Of a DNA stretch of 64,000 nt, positions 40,471 through 51,694 are shown piece by piece; position 1 is the stretch's first letter, and every line of letters begins with the position of its first letter. This stretch comes from JAHBWV01 sp964588385 (GTDB taxonomy: Bacteria; Planctomycetota; Phycisphaerae; Phycisphaerales; UBA1924), in NCBI GenBank assembly GCA_964588385.1, contig CAZPPG010000009.1:1-64000 (forward strand), in the 5' to 3' direction. The position numbers and the translations under genes are program-made. The notes beneath the pieces were generated by a model. That model searched no databases. It saw only the letters and a list, made by a program, of their open reading frames with translations, and was not told the DNA's origin.

Positions 40471-43044
40471 TCAGCAGCCCTGGCCAAACGATTCCATGAA
40501 GTCGAGGAAATCAAGGATGTCCACGAAGTCGTCGCCATTCACGTCTGCGTTGCCGAACTGGCCGCACGGGGCGGGCAAGCTGGAGCAGGTACTGAAGTCC
40601 TCGAAGAAGTCCAGGAAGTCGAGGATGTCGCCCTGATCGGGCGCGCCGTTGTAGTCGGCGATGCATTGGTCGTTGACGGTGAGACGTGCCGGATCGCTCG
40701 CGCTGCCGCCGCAGGGGCTGGAGACGACGCAGCGATAGCGGGTGGCGTCGGTGAGGGAGACGAGAGAGATGCTCAGAGTGCCGGTCGCGGTTCCGGAGAT
40801 GGCTTCGGTGTCGTTGAGATTCTCCCACGTGGGCTCGGCAGCGCCCGGGGTTGTGTCGACCTGCCACTGATAGGTCAGGGCGTGCAGAATGTCATAGCCG
40901 TCGGCGGGGAATACAGTGAGAATCGCCTGGGCTCCGATATTTGCGGCGGTGTCGACGGGGTGGCGGGCGATCCAGGGGACCTGATCGAGCGAGTAGCGGG
41001 CGAAGTTGCGTGCACGAACGGCGCCTGTTGAGAAGAAGTCGCCGACGAAGACGATCTCGTTCTTGAAACGACTGATGTCTTCGAAGTCCACCGCGTGCAT
41101 ACCGAGGTACTCAACGTTCGCGCCATCCCAAGTGAAGGGACCCCGGAGTTTCTGGCCGGGCGGGGCCTCCAGCTCACCCTCGAAGTAGATCCGGTCACCG
41201 ATCGTACGCATGGTGCCGATCCACTCGATTCGAGGCGTCGTCACGGGCTCTTGCCAGTTCGCTCCATCCCACACGCCCCAGTTGTCGAGCGGGACGCCCG
41301 CAATCGACGTGAAGAAGCCTCCCACAACCAGGCTCGATCCAAGGGATTCGATCTCGAAGATCGCGTCGTAACCCTGAGTGTTGTTCGTAGGGCCACCCAG
41401 AGGTTCCCAAGAGGTTCCGTCCCAGGCTGCAAGATCGCGGAACTCAGGGCGACCGAAGTCGCCTCTATAGTCGCCACCAGCAACGATATCGCCGTTGAAT
41501 GGGGCCAGTTTGTAGACGACTCCGTCCTGCATTCCAAAGCCCAGGGGGTACCACGTAGAGCCAGAGCGCCTTGCAACTCGATTGACAAGCATCGGGCCGA
41601 TATACCTGAAGGAGCCGCTAGCGTAGAGGTCTCCTCCGTGAGAGACGATGTCATAGACACCTCCGTCGAAGCCGGAACTCAGCGAGGTCCATGAGGTGCC
41701 ATCGAGCCTGCCGATCCCCAGCCCCATTCCCGTATCAGCGCGAACGCCGCCGACAACGTGCAGGGAGCCGTTGTGGATCATCAAGTCGCGCAAGGGACCG
41801 CGAATGTTGGGCTCAAACTCGCTCCACTCAAGCCCGTCCCAAGCCAACATGGATGACTGATCGTGGTTTGCAGTACCCGAGAAGTCTCGCGCGGCGATCA
41901 ACCGTCCATCGAACTCGACAGCACGATAAAGATCTATGTCCATGTGCTGACCGAAGGAACGCCACGCTGGCCCGTCGAGCTCGAGGAAGTTGCCATTAAT
42001 GGAGTTCTCGTAGATGGATTGTCGTCCGCCCGCATAGAGCGAGTTGCGATAGGTCGCGACGCAGTAGATTGCGAGCGATGCTGACGGCAGACCGTTCCAG
42101 CCAGAGCCGTTCCATGCCCTGATGTTGCCTGATCCAGTCGAGCCGCCGAAGAATGTGCCAGCGACAACGAGCGAACCCGCGTACTCGCTGAATGCACTGA
42201 CACTCTGGTCGCTGGGGCCGGGAATGCTTCCGCCCATATCGTCCCAGGAAAGACCGTTCCACTTCGCGACGCGCGGCGCGTTGACGCCGCCAGCAGTCGT
42301 GAACGTACCACCCGCGTAGAGGTCCCCCTCCCATTCGCGTACCGCGAGCACCTGGCCATTCAACCCAGTAGAGAGCGCGATCCAGTCAAAGCCGTTGTAT
42401 CTCGCGATGCGATTGGCGGACACGCCTCCGATGGTCGAGAACCACCCCGCAGCAATCAGATCTTCGTTGTACGTCGTTAGCGCATTGACACTGGAGTTTG
42501 TACCTCCAAGCCCGCCCCAGATCGCACCGGTCCAGAACGCGAGGTTGCTCACTGTGCTGCCACCCGCGTTCGTGAACTCGCCACCCGCGACCAGTAATCC
42601 CGAGTAGGTGGTAAGGGCGTTGACAGGCCCGTTGATTCCGGAGCCGAGCGGCCGCCACATGGTTCCATCCCAACGCGCGATGCGGTTGGCGGGCGCGCCA
42701 CCCGCGTTCAGGAACTCGCCCGCCGCGACAAGCTCGCCGTTGAACACTGTCAGCGCACGAACGGCTCCATCCACGCCCTCGCCGAGCGGCTTCCAGACTG
42801 CGCCGTCGTATGAAGCGACTCGAGAGACTGGAATGCCCGTCACATCGGTGAACTTGCCGCCGACGATGAGGAGTTCTGGCTTAGGGCCCGCTCCGTCCGG
42901 ATCCCAGATGACCGTCGCGAGGACCTCGTCGCTGAACCCGAGCGCATTGCCGGGAATCCAGGCCGGGCCGCACTGCGCGGAGGCCACGCGGGATAATCCG
43001 CCGACGATGAGCCATGTCATGAGGCACGCAAGTCTGACATTCAT
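40471..43044 (-). CDS. Large secreted repeat protein (propeller-like) with dockerin-like tail
   Basis: This 857-residue protein has a signal peptide (MNVRLACLMTWLIVGGLSRVASAQ). It then has at least a dozen repeats of about 40-50 residues with the pattern LVAGGxFTxAGG..NRIARWDGxxWxPLGxG, like beta-propeller or delta-60 repeats. A C-terminal Ig-like part (ATRYRCVVSSPCGGSASD) is followed by DVNGDDFVDILDFLDFMESFGQGC, the same dockerin-like ending as the protease at the window start. The ATG at 43044 has GGAG 7 bases upstream. The protein is probably on the surface or extracellular; function unknown. Confidence 0.85.
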   Translation of the reverse strand: MNVRLACLMTWLIVGGLSRVASAQCGPAWIPGNALGFSDEVLATVIWDPDGAGPKPELLIVGGKFTDVTGIPVSRVASYDGAVWKPLGEGVDGAVRALTVFNGELVAAGEFLNAGGAPANRIARWDGTMWRPLGSGINGPVNALTTYSGLLVAGGEFTNAGGSTVSNLAFWTGAIWGGLGGTNSSVNALTTYNEDLIAAGWFSTIGGVSANRIARYNGFDWIALSTGLNGQVLAVREWEGDLYAGGTFTTAGGVNAPRVAKWNGLSWDDMGGSIPGPSDQSVSAFSEYAGSLVVAGTFFGGSTGSGNIRAWNGSGWNGLPSASLAIYCVATYRNSLYAGGRQSIYENSINGNFLELDGPAWRSFGQHMDIDLYRAVEFDGRLIAARDFSGTANHDQSSMLAWDGLEWSEFEPNIRGPLRDLMIHNGSLHVVGGVRADTGMGLGIGRLDGTSWTSLSSGFDGGVYDIVSHGGDLYASGSFRYIGPMLVNRVARRSGSTWYPLGFGMQDGVVYKLAPFNGDIVAGGDYRGDFGRPEFRDLAAWDGTSWEPLGGPTNNTQGYDAIFEIESLGSSLVVGGFFTSIAGVPLDNWGVWDGANWQEPVTTPRIEWIGTMRTIGDRIYFEGELEAPPGQKLRGPFTWDGANVEYLGMHAVDFEDISRFKNEIVFVGDFFSTGAVRARNFARYSLDQVPWIARHPVDTAANIGAQAILTVFPADGYDILHALTYQWQVDTTPGAAEPTWENLNDTEAISGTATGTLSISLVSLTDATRYRCVVSSPCGGSASDPARLTVNDQCIADYNGAPDQGDILDFLDFFEDFSTCSSLPAPCGQFGNADVNGDDFVDILDFLDFMESFGQGC

Positions 43045-43271
43045 CACGGTTCTCCGGAGCCCATAGAGGATCGCTGGCAAGATCATTGTCGTCGATCAGT
43101 CCCTACGGAATCAATCACAAAGCGGTGCAGCGGGGTGGCATTTTGCGCTCAGATTGAGGCAGGGGAAGCGGCGGTTGGCAGATACGGGGCGAGCGAGACC
43201 CCGGCATATCATGCGGTGCTGGGAGGCATGGGCGAAAGTCCAGCCGCCTGACGTTTCAATTGGAGGTCATC

Positions 43272-46085
43272 ATGTCGCGTTCTCGTGCTCTGGTCGGCCT
43301 CGCGTTCGGTCTTGTGGCGGCAGCGGGGCTGGCGGTGCCGGCGTTGCGGGCGTCGGCGGCGGAACCGGTTGCGGTGAACGAGCCGGGGATGATGGCGTTT
43401 GAGGAGCGGGTGCTCGGGAACGGTCTGCGCGTGGTGACGCTGGAGGATCGCTCCTGCCCGGTGGTATCGGTGCAGGTGTGGTATCGCGTGGGATCAAAGG
43501 ACGAGAACCCCGAGCGGCAGGGGTTCGCGCACATGTTCGAGCACATGATGTTCCGCGGCACCGATCGCCTGGGGCCGACATCGCACTTTGACCTGCTCCG
43601 CAAGGTGGGCGGCAACGCCAACGCGTACACGTCGTTTGATCAGACCGTGTACCACCAGACGCTGCCGAGCAATCAGCTTGAACTCGCGCTCTATCTTGAG
43701 GCGGAGCGGATGAGCTTTCTGAAAATTGATCAGGACTCGTTCGACACGGAGCGGAAGGTCGTTGAGGAAGAGCGGCGGATGGGGACGAACCAGCCGTATG
43801 GCACCGCGCTGGAGCAGGCGTTGCCGGCGATCTTCGGTGAGCATCCGTATCGGTGGTCGCCGATCGGGCAGATCCCGCACTTGCGAGCGGCCACGGTGGG
43901 CGAGCTGCGCGAGTTCTGGAACCGGTACTACGTGCCCAACAACGCGGTGCTGGTGATCGCGGGGGACATCGAGCACGAGCGTGCGCACAGGTTGGCGGAG
44001 GACTATTTCGGATGGATTCCGCGGGGGGAGGAGCCGGCGCGGGTGACGTATCGGGAGCCGCTGCCGACGGAGCCGCGGACGGTGGTGATCCGTGAGGAGA
44101 ATGCGCCGGCGCCGGTGCTGGGCGTGGGATTCCGGACGGTGCCGCTGGGGCACAAGGACTCGTGGGCGTTGCAGATGCTGGCGACGATCGTGGGGGGCGG
44201 TGAGTCGTCGCGGCTGTATCAGAAGCTGGTGACGGAGCAGAAGAGCGCGGTCTTCGCCGGGGGCGGCGCGCTGGAGCTTCAGGATGATGGGCTGATCGCG
44301 TTCGGGACGGTGATGTCGCCGTTCGGGGCGAATCCGAAGAAGGTGCGCGACGCGATCGATGCGGAGCTGGCGGCGGTGCGCGACGGGCTTGTGAGCGAGG
44401 AGGAGCTGGAGAAGGCCAGGAACCAGATGCTCAAGGCCCTGGTGGCCGAGTCGCTGACGGTTGACAGCAAGGCGAGTGCGCTGGGTTCGGCGGCGGCGCT
44501 TCAGGGACGGACCGCGAGCGTGAACGATCGGCTGGCGGCGGTCCGAGGCGTGACGCGCGAGGACTTGCAGCGAGTGGCGCGCGAGTACATGGATCCATCC
44601 GAGCAGATCTCGATGCAGATCAACCGGAACCTGCTGGGCGCGATCTTCAGCAAGATGAAGAAGGAGGACGAGGCGCCGGTGACGGGCGAGCCGGAGACCA
44701 CGGCGCCGATCGTGGGACGACCCGGGACGGTGAGACCGGAGTCGTTCCCTGCTGAGCCGCCTCTGGCGGACCTGCCGGCGTTTGACCCGACGCCGGTGTA
44801 CGCGGAGCGGACGCTGGAGAACGGGCTGCGCGTGCTGATCGTGGAAAATCACGAGACGCCGTTTGTAACGGTGCAGCTCGGCCTGCACGCCGGGGCGTGG
44901 ACGGAGACCAAGCCGGGGACGGCGAGTATGGCCACGTCAATGCTGACGAAGGGGACGACGACGCGCGGGCAGAGCGAGATCGCATCGGAGCTGGAGACGT
45001 ACGGGATCACGCTGTTGGGCTCGGCGGGGCTGGACAACGCGAACGTGGCGGCGGATTGCCTGCCGGAGCACCTGCCTCGGGCGATGGAGCTTCTGGCGGA
45101 CGTGGTGATGAACCCGACGTTCCCGGAGGATGAGTTCGACAAGGCGCGGACGCAGATGATCACGGGGCTGAACATCTCGAGCAACACGCCGGCGTATGTG
45201 GCGGACCGCGAGTTCCGCAAGCGGTTGTACGGGCAGCATCCTTACGCGCGGACGGCGACCGGCGAGGTGTCGGACGTGAACGCGCTGTCACGCGAGGACC
45301 TGGCGGCGTGGTGGGAGACATTCGCGCGGCCGGACATGGCGGTGCTGATCTTCGCGGGCGACGTGACGCCGGACGAGGCGCAGCGGCTGGCGCAGGAGTC
45401 GCTGGGGGGCTGGTCAGCCGAGGGCGACAAGCCGAAGGTGACGCTGGCGGAGATTCCCGCGCCGTCCGAGACGAAGATCGTGATCGTTGATCGGCCGGGA
45501 TCGGTGCAGTCGGAGATCCGGATCGGGCGGATCGGGTTCACGAGGCAGGATTCGCGGTATGCGACGAGCCGCGTGGCGAGCGGGTATTTCGGCGGGGCGT
45601 TCAACTCGCGCCTGAACGAGACGATCCGTGTGAAGAAGGGCTTGACGTACGGCGCGCGGGGCGGCTTCAGCGCGTCGCGGTTCTCGGGCGACTTCCAGGC
45701 ATCGACGTTCACAAAGACGCCCTCGACGGCGGAGACGGTGCAGACGATCTTCGATGAGATCGAGCGGCTGCGGTACGAGGCGCCGAGCGAGAAGGAGCTG
45801 AACGACACGAAGGCGTACATCACGGGCTCGTTCGTGGGCGCGCGGGAGACACCGCAGGCCGTTGCGGGGGACCTCTGGCTGATGGAGTCGTCGGGTCTGG
45901 GTCGCGACTACTTCAAGAACATGCTCGGTGGCGTGGCCGCGACCAGCGCGGAGGATTGCACGAAGCTGGCGCAGGAGATGATTGATCCGGCCAAGCTGGT
46001 CGTGGTGGTGACGGGCGACGCCTCGCAGATCAAGGAGTCGCTGGAGAAGATCGGGCCGGTCGAGGTGGTGAAGCCCAGGGAGTGA
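43272..46085 (+). CDS. M16 family zinc peptidase, two-domain fusion
   Basis: This 937-residue exported protein has a signal peptide (residues 1-30) and two consecutive M16 modules. The first has the inverted zinc motif HMFEH (His87, Glu90, His91) and the third ligand in VVEEERR near residue 166. The second (from LENGLRVLIVENHETPF) lacks HxxEH at the matching place (GTASMATSMLTKG), so it is probably a structural half. M16 proteases degrade peptides in a clam-shell chamber. GGAGG stands 5 bases before the ATG at 43272. Confidence 0.93.
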   Translation: MSRSRALVGLAFGLVAAAGLAVPALRASAAEPVAVNEPGMMAFEERVLGNGLRVVTLEDRSCPVVSVQVWYRVGSKDENPERQGFAHMFEHMMFRGTDRLGPTSHFDLLRKVGGNANAYTSFDQTVYHQTLPSNQLELALYLEAERMSFLKIDQDSFDTERKVVEEERRMGTNQPYGTALEQALPAIFGEHPYRWSPIGQIPHLRAATVGELREFWNRYYVPNNAVLVIAGDIEHERAHRLAEDYFGWIPRGEEPARVTYREPLPTEPRTVVIREENAPAPVLGVGFRTVPLGHKDSWALQMLATIVGGGESSRLYQKLVTEQKSAVFAGGGALELQDDGLIAFGTVMSPFGANPKKVRDAIDAELAAVRDGLVSEEELEKARNQMLKALVAESLTVDSKASALGSAAALQGRTASVNDRLAAVRGVTREDLQRVAREYMDPSEQISMQINRNLLGAIFSKMKKEDEAPVTGEPETTAPIVGRPGTVRPESFPAEPPLADLPAFDPTPVYAERTLENGLRVLIVENHETPFVTVQLGLHAGAWTETKPGTASMATSMLTKGTTTRGQSEIASELETYGITLLGSAGLDNANVAADCLPEHLPRAMELLADVVMNPTFPEDEFDKARTQMITGLNISSNTPAYVADREFRKRLYGQHPYARTATGEVSDVNALSREDLAAWWETFARPDMAVLIFAGDVTPDEAQRLAQESLGGWSAEGDKPKVTLAEIPAPSETKIVIVDRPGSVQSEIRIGRIGFTRQDSRYATSRVASGYFGGAFNSRLNETIRVKKGLTYGARGGFSASRFSGDFQASTFTKTPSTAETVQTIFDEIERLRYEAPSEKELNDTKAYITGSFVGARETPQAVAGDLWLMESSGLGRDYFKNMLGGVAATSAEDCTKLAQEMIDPAKLVVVVTGDASQIKESLEKIGPVEVVKPRE

Positions 46086-46091
46086 GTTGTC

Positions 46092-46409
46092 TCACGCGTG
46101 GGGCGCCGTTGGCGTGGCCCCATTCGCGGGCTTTGGCTTGGCCCACACGACGTAGACGATGAACGCGCCGGCTGCGGCGAGGAGCAATCCGGCGGGAACG
46201 GAGCCGATGGTGTCGATCAGCCAGCGCATCGCGTTGGTGAAGAGGCGGGTCTTGGCGCGGGCGGATTCTTCGGCGTCAGCGGGGTGGAACGCTGTCGACT
46301 CCAACATGGTGTAGACGCCGAGGGCCACGAACACCAGGCCCCCGAGCGTTCCGGCAAGCTTGGAGAGAAGCGTGTCCTTCTTCTTGGATGATGGCTTCTT
46401 TACTGTCAC
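46092..46409 (-). CDS. Small two-helix membrane protein
   Basis: This 105-residue protein has a Lys-rich start and two membrane helices (LAGTLGGLVFVALGVYTML and VPAGLLLAAAGAFIVYVVW), with a connecting part of about 35 residues. I choose the GTG at 46409 because GGAGG lies 8 bases upstream; a TTG at 46439 is an alternative. TATATT at about 46441-46446 may be its -10. No family is recognised. Confidence 0.6.
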   Translation of the reverse strand: MTVKKPSSKKKDTLLSKLAGTLGGLVFVALGVYTMLESTAFHPADAEESARAKTRLFTNAMRWLIDTIGSVPAGLLLAAAGAFIVYVVWAKPKPANGATPTAPHA

Positions 46410-46435
46410 GGTGCGCACCTCCACGTACGGACCGC

Positions 46436-46474
46436 TCAAAATATAACAACGGCCCCCGCATGACGCGAGGGCCG
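46436..46474 (-). terminator. Terminator of the choice-of-anchor protein gene
   Basis: On the minus strand CGGCCCTCGC pairs with GCGGGGGCCG around GTCAT and is followed by TTGTTATATTTT. It lies 60 bases after the stop of the gene at 46534-47556 and abuts the promoter region of the next gene. Confidence 0.8.
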
Positions 46475-46533
46475 CTGGTCTTTCGTGCGCTCACACAGCA
46501 CGAAGTTCGGGATTGCGGGCGAGGCCGGCGTGG

Positions 46534-47556
46534 TTACACGGCGGCGCGTCTGCGGCGGGAGGCCATCAGGCCCATGCCGGCGAGGGCGAGCGCTGCGGTG
46601 CCGGGCGCGGGGATCTGGCCGTTGAAGCCGCCGCTCGGGTTCCAGTTGACCTGGCCGCCGCCCGTCAGCGAGCCGACGATGAGGTTGCCGGTGACGAGAC
46701 CGGAGGAGAAGTGGGTGGCGGCGTTGGGGGCCAGGATGCTGAGCTTGTGCTCGCCTCCGGAGAGGTTGAAGGTGGTCGCTTCGTTCAGGTTGAGCAGCGT
46801 GGAGGAGCCGGATGCGCCGTCGGCGTAGGTCCAGGTCTTGGAGCCGAAGGAGACCGAGCTGCCGAGCAGGTTGATGACGACGGTGCCCGTGCCGGAGACC
46901 TTGACGCCCCATGCGGAGGCGAGGTCCGCGGCGGCGATGTCAACCACGGTGAGGGGACCGGAGGCGGTGATCTGCAGCTCGCCCCACAGGTTGGTGGCGG
47001 TGGTGGTGGTCGCGAGGGACGCGGCGTAGTCGGAGATGCTGAGGAACTCGCTGGAGACATCGAAGACATTGACGGTCGGGGCGTAGGCGGCGTTCTCGGA
47101 CAGGCCGCCGAGGACCGTGACGACGGGGCCGACGTTCTTGGTGCCGCCGAGGGTGACGGGGCCGTGGAGCGTGCCGCCGGTGCCGGAGAGGTTGCCCCCG
47201 GCGAAGGTGGGTCCGTGGATGGATGCGCCGTTCATGACGACGTCGCCGGCGACTTCGATGCCGTGGTTGGTAACTGCGCCGGAGAGGGTGAAGTTGCCGC
47301 CGCCGTAGAACGCGCGGGCGAGCGAGGGCGATGCGCTCGGCACATCCTTCAGACTGAACCCGCTGAACCAGACGGCGCCGACCGCGCCGGCGGAGCCCTG
47401 ATAGTCAGAGCCGTAGCCCGCGCCAGAGGAGCCGATGGTGGAGCGGCTGAAGACGTTGAAGTCCCAGATGTTGACGACATCTGCGCCGGCGATGCCTGCG
47501 GCGACGGACAGCACGGCCGCGGCGGAGGCGGCCTTCTTGAACAGATTGGAACGCAT
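46534..47556 (-). CDS. PEP-CTERM protein with choice-of-anchor A domain
   Basis: This 340-residue exported protein has a signal peptide (MRSNLFKKAASAAAVLSVAAG) and a domain starting VVNIWDFNVFS, typical of choice-of-anchor A proteins. Repeated Gly/Asn-rich beta turns follow (TFAGGNLSGTGGTLHGPVTL). The sorting tail is IPAPGTAALALAGMGL plus SRRRRAAV. It is a surface protein processed by an exosortase-type system, like the protein at 24473-25279. Confidence 0.88.
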   Translation of the reverse strand: MRSNLFKKAASAAAVLSVAAGIAGADVVNIWDFNVFSRSTIGSSGAGYGSDYQGSAGAVGAVWFSGFSLKDVPSASPSLARAFYGGGNFTLSGAVTNHGIEVAGDVVMNGASIHGPTFAGGNLSGTGGTLHGPVTLGGTKNVGPVVTVLGGLSENAAYAPTVNVFDVSSEFLSISDYAASLATTTTATNLWGELQITASGPLTVVDIAAADLASAWGVKVSGTGTVVINLLGSSVSFGSKTWTYADGASGSSTLLNLNEATTFNLSGGEHKLSILAPNAATHFSSGLVTGNLIVGSLTGGGQVNWNPSGGFNGQIPAPGTAALALAGMGLMASRRRRAAV

Positions 47557-47792
47557 TGTCTTGTCTCTCCCGAATGGAACGAACACACATTTCTCCGGGC
47601 GGGTGTCTCTCTTCACCCGCCGGGACCAGTACAACTGTTCAAAACCACTACGCGACAGGCAAGCAATCAGACGCAATGCAGGGCCACTTCAGTGGAAATG
47701 CCCAAGCCCCGGCGCGTTCTTATTGGACCAAGGATGGCCACGGGTGGGCCCCGGGGTCAAGATGGGCAGGTGTGGCGGGCGCGACGCGTGGT

Positions 47793-48662
47793 TCAGTGGG
47801 CGGCGATCCGCGTGTAGGTTTCGGGGCGGCGATCGCGGTAGAACTGCCAGACGTTGCGGACTTCCTGGATCATGTCGAGGTCGAGGTCGGCGACGACGAC
47901 CTCGTCCTTGTCGCGCGAGGCCTCGGCGATGATCTTGCCGCGGGGATTGCAGAAGTAGGATTGGCCGTAGAACTCGCCGATGCACCAGGGCTTCTCGGTG
48001 CCGACGCGGTTGATGGCGCCGACGTAGTACTGGTTGGCGACGGCGTGGGCAGGCTGCTCGAGTTTCCAGAGGTACTCAGAGAGGCCCGCGACGGTGGCGC
48101 TGGGGTTGAAGACGATCTCCGCGCCGTTCAGGCCGAGCTCGCGGGCTCCTTCCGGGAAGTGGCGGTCGTAGCAGATGTAGACGCCGATCTTTCCGAAGGG
48201 GGTCTGGAAGACGGGATATCCCTCGTCGCCGGGCTTGAAGTAGAACTTCTCCCAGAAGCCGGGATGGCAGTGGGGGATGTGTTTCTTGCGGTAGCGGCCG
48301 AGGTAGTCGCCGGTGTGGGAGATGACGGCGGCGGTGTTGTAATAGACGCCGGCCATGGCGAGTTCGTAGATGGGGACGATCATGACCATGCCGCGGCGCT
48401 TGGCGATCTCCTGCATGAGCTTGATGGTGGGGCCGTCGGGGATGGGCTCGGCGGTCTCGTACCAGCGGGTCTCTTGCTCGGCGCAGAAATAAGGCCCGTA
48501 GAAGATCTCCTGGAGGCAGCAGACCTGGGCTCCCTTGTCGGCGGCCTGATCGATGAGGGCGATGTGCTTGTCGATCATCGCCTTCTTGACCTTGTGGAGG
48601 TCGGCGTGATCGGGGAGCGGGTTGGAGCACTGGATCAGGGCGGCGCGGGTGATGCGTGGCAT
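47793..48662 (-). CDS. Nitrilase-family amidohydrolase (N-carbamoylputrescine amidase-like)
   Basis: This 289-residue enzyme has the Glu-Lys-Cys triad of the carbon-nitrogen hydrolase family: LQEIFYGPYF, YRKKHIPH and VYICYDRHFPEGAR. The YFKPGDEGYPVFQTPFGKIG stretch is typical of N-carbamoylputrescine amidase (AguB) and beta-ureidopropionase. It may release putrescine or beta-alanine from carbamoyl compounds. No agmatine deiminase or pyrimidine catabolism genes are adjacent. The 236 bases upstream to the PEP-CTERM gene show nothing notable. Confidence 0.9.
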   Translation of the reverse strand: MPRITRAALIQCSNPLPDHADLHKVKKAMIDKHIALIDQAADKGAQVCCLQEIFYGPYFCAEQETRWYETAEPIPDGPTIKLMQEIAKRRGMVMIVPIYELAMAGVYYNTAAVISHTGDYLGRYRKKHIPHCHPGFWEKFYFKPGDEGYPVFQTPFGKIGVYICYDRHFPEGARELGLNGAEIVFNPSATVAGLSEYLWKLEQPAHAVANQYYVGAINRVGTEKPWCIGEFYGQSYFCNPRGKIIAEASRDKDEVVVADLDLDMIQEVRNVWQFYRDRRPETYTRIAAH

Positions 48663-48741
48663 GCGGGAGAGTTTACAGGAAGGCGGGGCGCGGGGTGAGC
48701 GGGCGGCGAGGGAGATCCGAGGGCAGGGGCCCGAAGCGGAC

Positions 48742-48747
48742 TACCCT
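48742..48747 (+). promoter_or_regulatory. Probable -10 element of the MFS gene
   Basis: TACCCT lies 5 bases before the ATG at 48753 and there is no SD, matching the leaderless pattern at other starts here. The match to consensus is only moderate. Confidence 0.3.
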
Positions 48748-48752
48748 CGGCC

Positions 48753-50054
48753 ATGCGATCACGCAAGCCGGCGGTCGGCTTCATCTTCATCACGCTGATG
48801 CTGGACGTTCTGGGGTTCGGGCTGCTGATCCCGGTCGCGCCGCGCCTGGTGCAGAGTCTGATCAACGGCGGGCAGGGAGGGACCGAGGACGAGGCCGCGC
48901 CGTATGTCGCGCTGCTGATGACGACGTGGTACGCGATGGCGTTCCTGTGCGCCCCGGTGCTGGGAGCGTTGTCGGATCGGGTGGGCCGGAGGCCGGTGAT
49001 CCTGATCGCGCTCTTGGGGTCGGGCCTGGACTTCTTTGCGCAGGCCCTGGCGCCGACGCTGGTGTGGCTCTTCATCACGCGGGCGTTGAACGGTGTCTCG
49101 GGCGCGAGCATGACGGTGGCGAACGCGTATATCGCGGACATCACGCCCCCCCACAAGCGAGCGGCGGCGTACGGAATGGTGGGCGCGGCGTTCGGGCTGG
49201 GCTTTGTGATTGGGCCGGTGCTGGGTGGGGTGCTGGGTGAGATCAACATCCGGCTGCCGTTCTATGTGGCGGGCGGGCTGACCCTAATCAACTGGATGTA
49301 CGGCATGTTCGTGCTGCCGGAGTCGCTGCCAAAGGAGCGGCGGAGCAGGATCAGTCTGTCGCGGCTGAACCCGGTGGGCGCGTTTGGTGTGCTGTGGCGG
49401 TATCCGACGGTGGCGAAGCTGGCGGCGTCGCTCTTCCTGTTGAACATGGCGCAGTTCGGGCTGCACGCGACGTGGGTGCTGTACACGGGGCACCGGTATG
49501 GATGGAGCGCGCGGCAGGTCGGCTTGTCGCTGGCGGTGGTGGGGATCGGGGCCGCGATCGTGCAGGGGGGGCTGACGCGGAAGATCGTGCCGAAGCTGGG
49601 CGAGCGGTGGTCGCTCCTGCTGGGGATCGCGATGGGCGCGTGCGCGTACGCGGCGTACGGGCTCGCGACCCAGGGGTGGATGATCTACACCATCATTGCG
49701 ATCGCCTCGCTTGGATCGGTGGCGGGGCCAGCGGCGCAGGCGCTGATCACGCACACGGTTCGCCCGGATGAGCAGGGGACGGTGCAGGGTGCGCTGACAG
49801 GGCTCCAGAGCATCGCGGGAATCTTCGGGCCGCTGGTCGGTGGGCTGACCTTTGCGTACTTCATTTCCGAGCGTGCGCCGATGGCGCTTCCCGGCGCGCC
49901 GTTCTTTGTCGGCGCGGCGTTGTCCGTGCTGGGACTGATCGTCGCGGCGTGGGCCGTGCGGAAGATCGCACCGATCCACGCGCCGGTGACGACCGAGGAG
50001 ATCGTCGAGGCGTCGGTGCCGAGTGTGGGTGCGCTCGAGCCCAAGGGCGACTGA
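48753..50054 (+). CDS. MFS transporter, TetA-like
   Basis: This 433-residue inner-membrane protein has about twelve helices. The start (FIFITLMLDVLGFGLLIPVAPRLV) and the loop GALSDRVGRRPVILI match the tetracycline/multidrug efflux branch of the major facilitator superfamily. Motif C-like GLGFVIGPVLGGVLG is in helix 5. It is probably a drug or metabolite:H+ antiporter. No TetR-type regulator is adjacent, so I would not call it a tetracycline resistance gene. Confidence 0.9.
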   Translation: MRSRKPAVGFIFITLMLDVLGFGLLIPVAPRLVQSLINGGQGGTEDEAAPYVALLMTTWYAMAFLCAPVLGALSDRVGRRPVILIALLGSGLDFFAQALAPTLVWLFITRALNGVSGASMTVANAYIADITPPHKRAAAYGMVGAAFGLGFVIGPVLGGVLGEINIRLPFYVAGGLTLINWMYGMFVLPESLPKERRSRISLSRLNPVGAFGVLWRYPTVAKLAASLFLLNMAQFGLHATWVLYTGHRYGWSARQVGLSLAVVGIGAAIVQGGLTRKIVPKLGERWSLLLGIAMGACAYAAYGLATQGWMIYTIIAIASLGSVAGPAAQALITHTVRPDEQGTVQGALTGLQSIAGIFGPLVGGLTFAYFISERAPMALPGAPFFVGAALSVLGLIVAAWAVRKIAPIHAPVTTEEIVEASVPSVGALEPKGD

Positions 50055-50090
50055 TGCGTCGGTTTCGGCCCGTGAGAGACGCCTGACGTT

Positions 50091-51623
<1,533 letters not shown>

Positions 51624-51694
51624 GTGGCGCTCCGATCGTGCGTGTGAAGGGTGGACGGATTGTAATCGAACCGGAGCGCGGATCGGCGGGAGAA

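Noticed and set aside
48753..50054. Calling the MFS gene a tetracycline resistance gene
   Set aside because: The sequence fits the TetA-like branch in general, but there is no TetR-type regulator and the residues seen do not separate tetracycline from other substrates.
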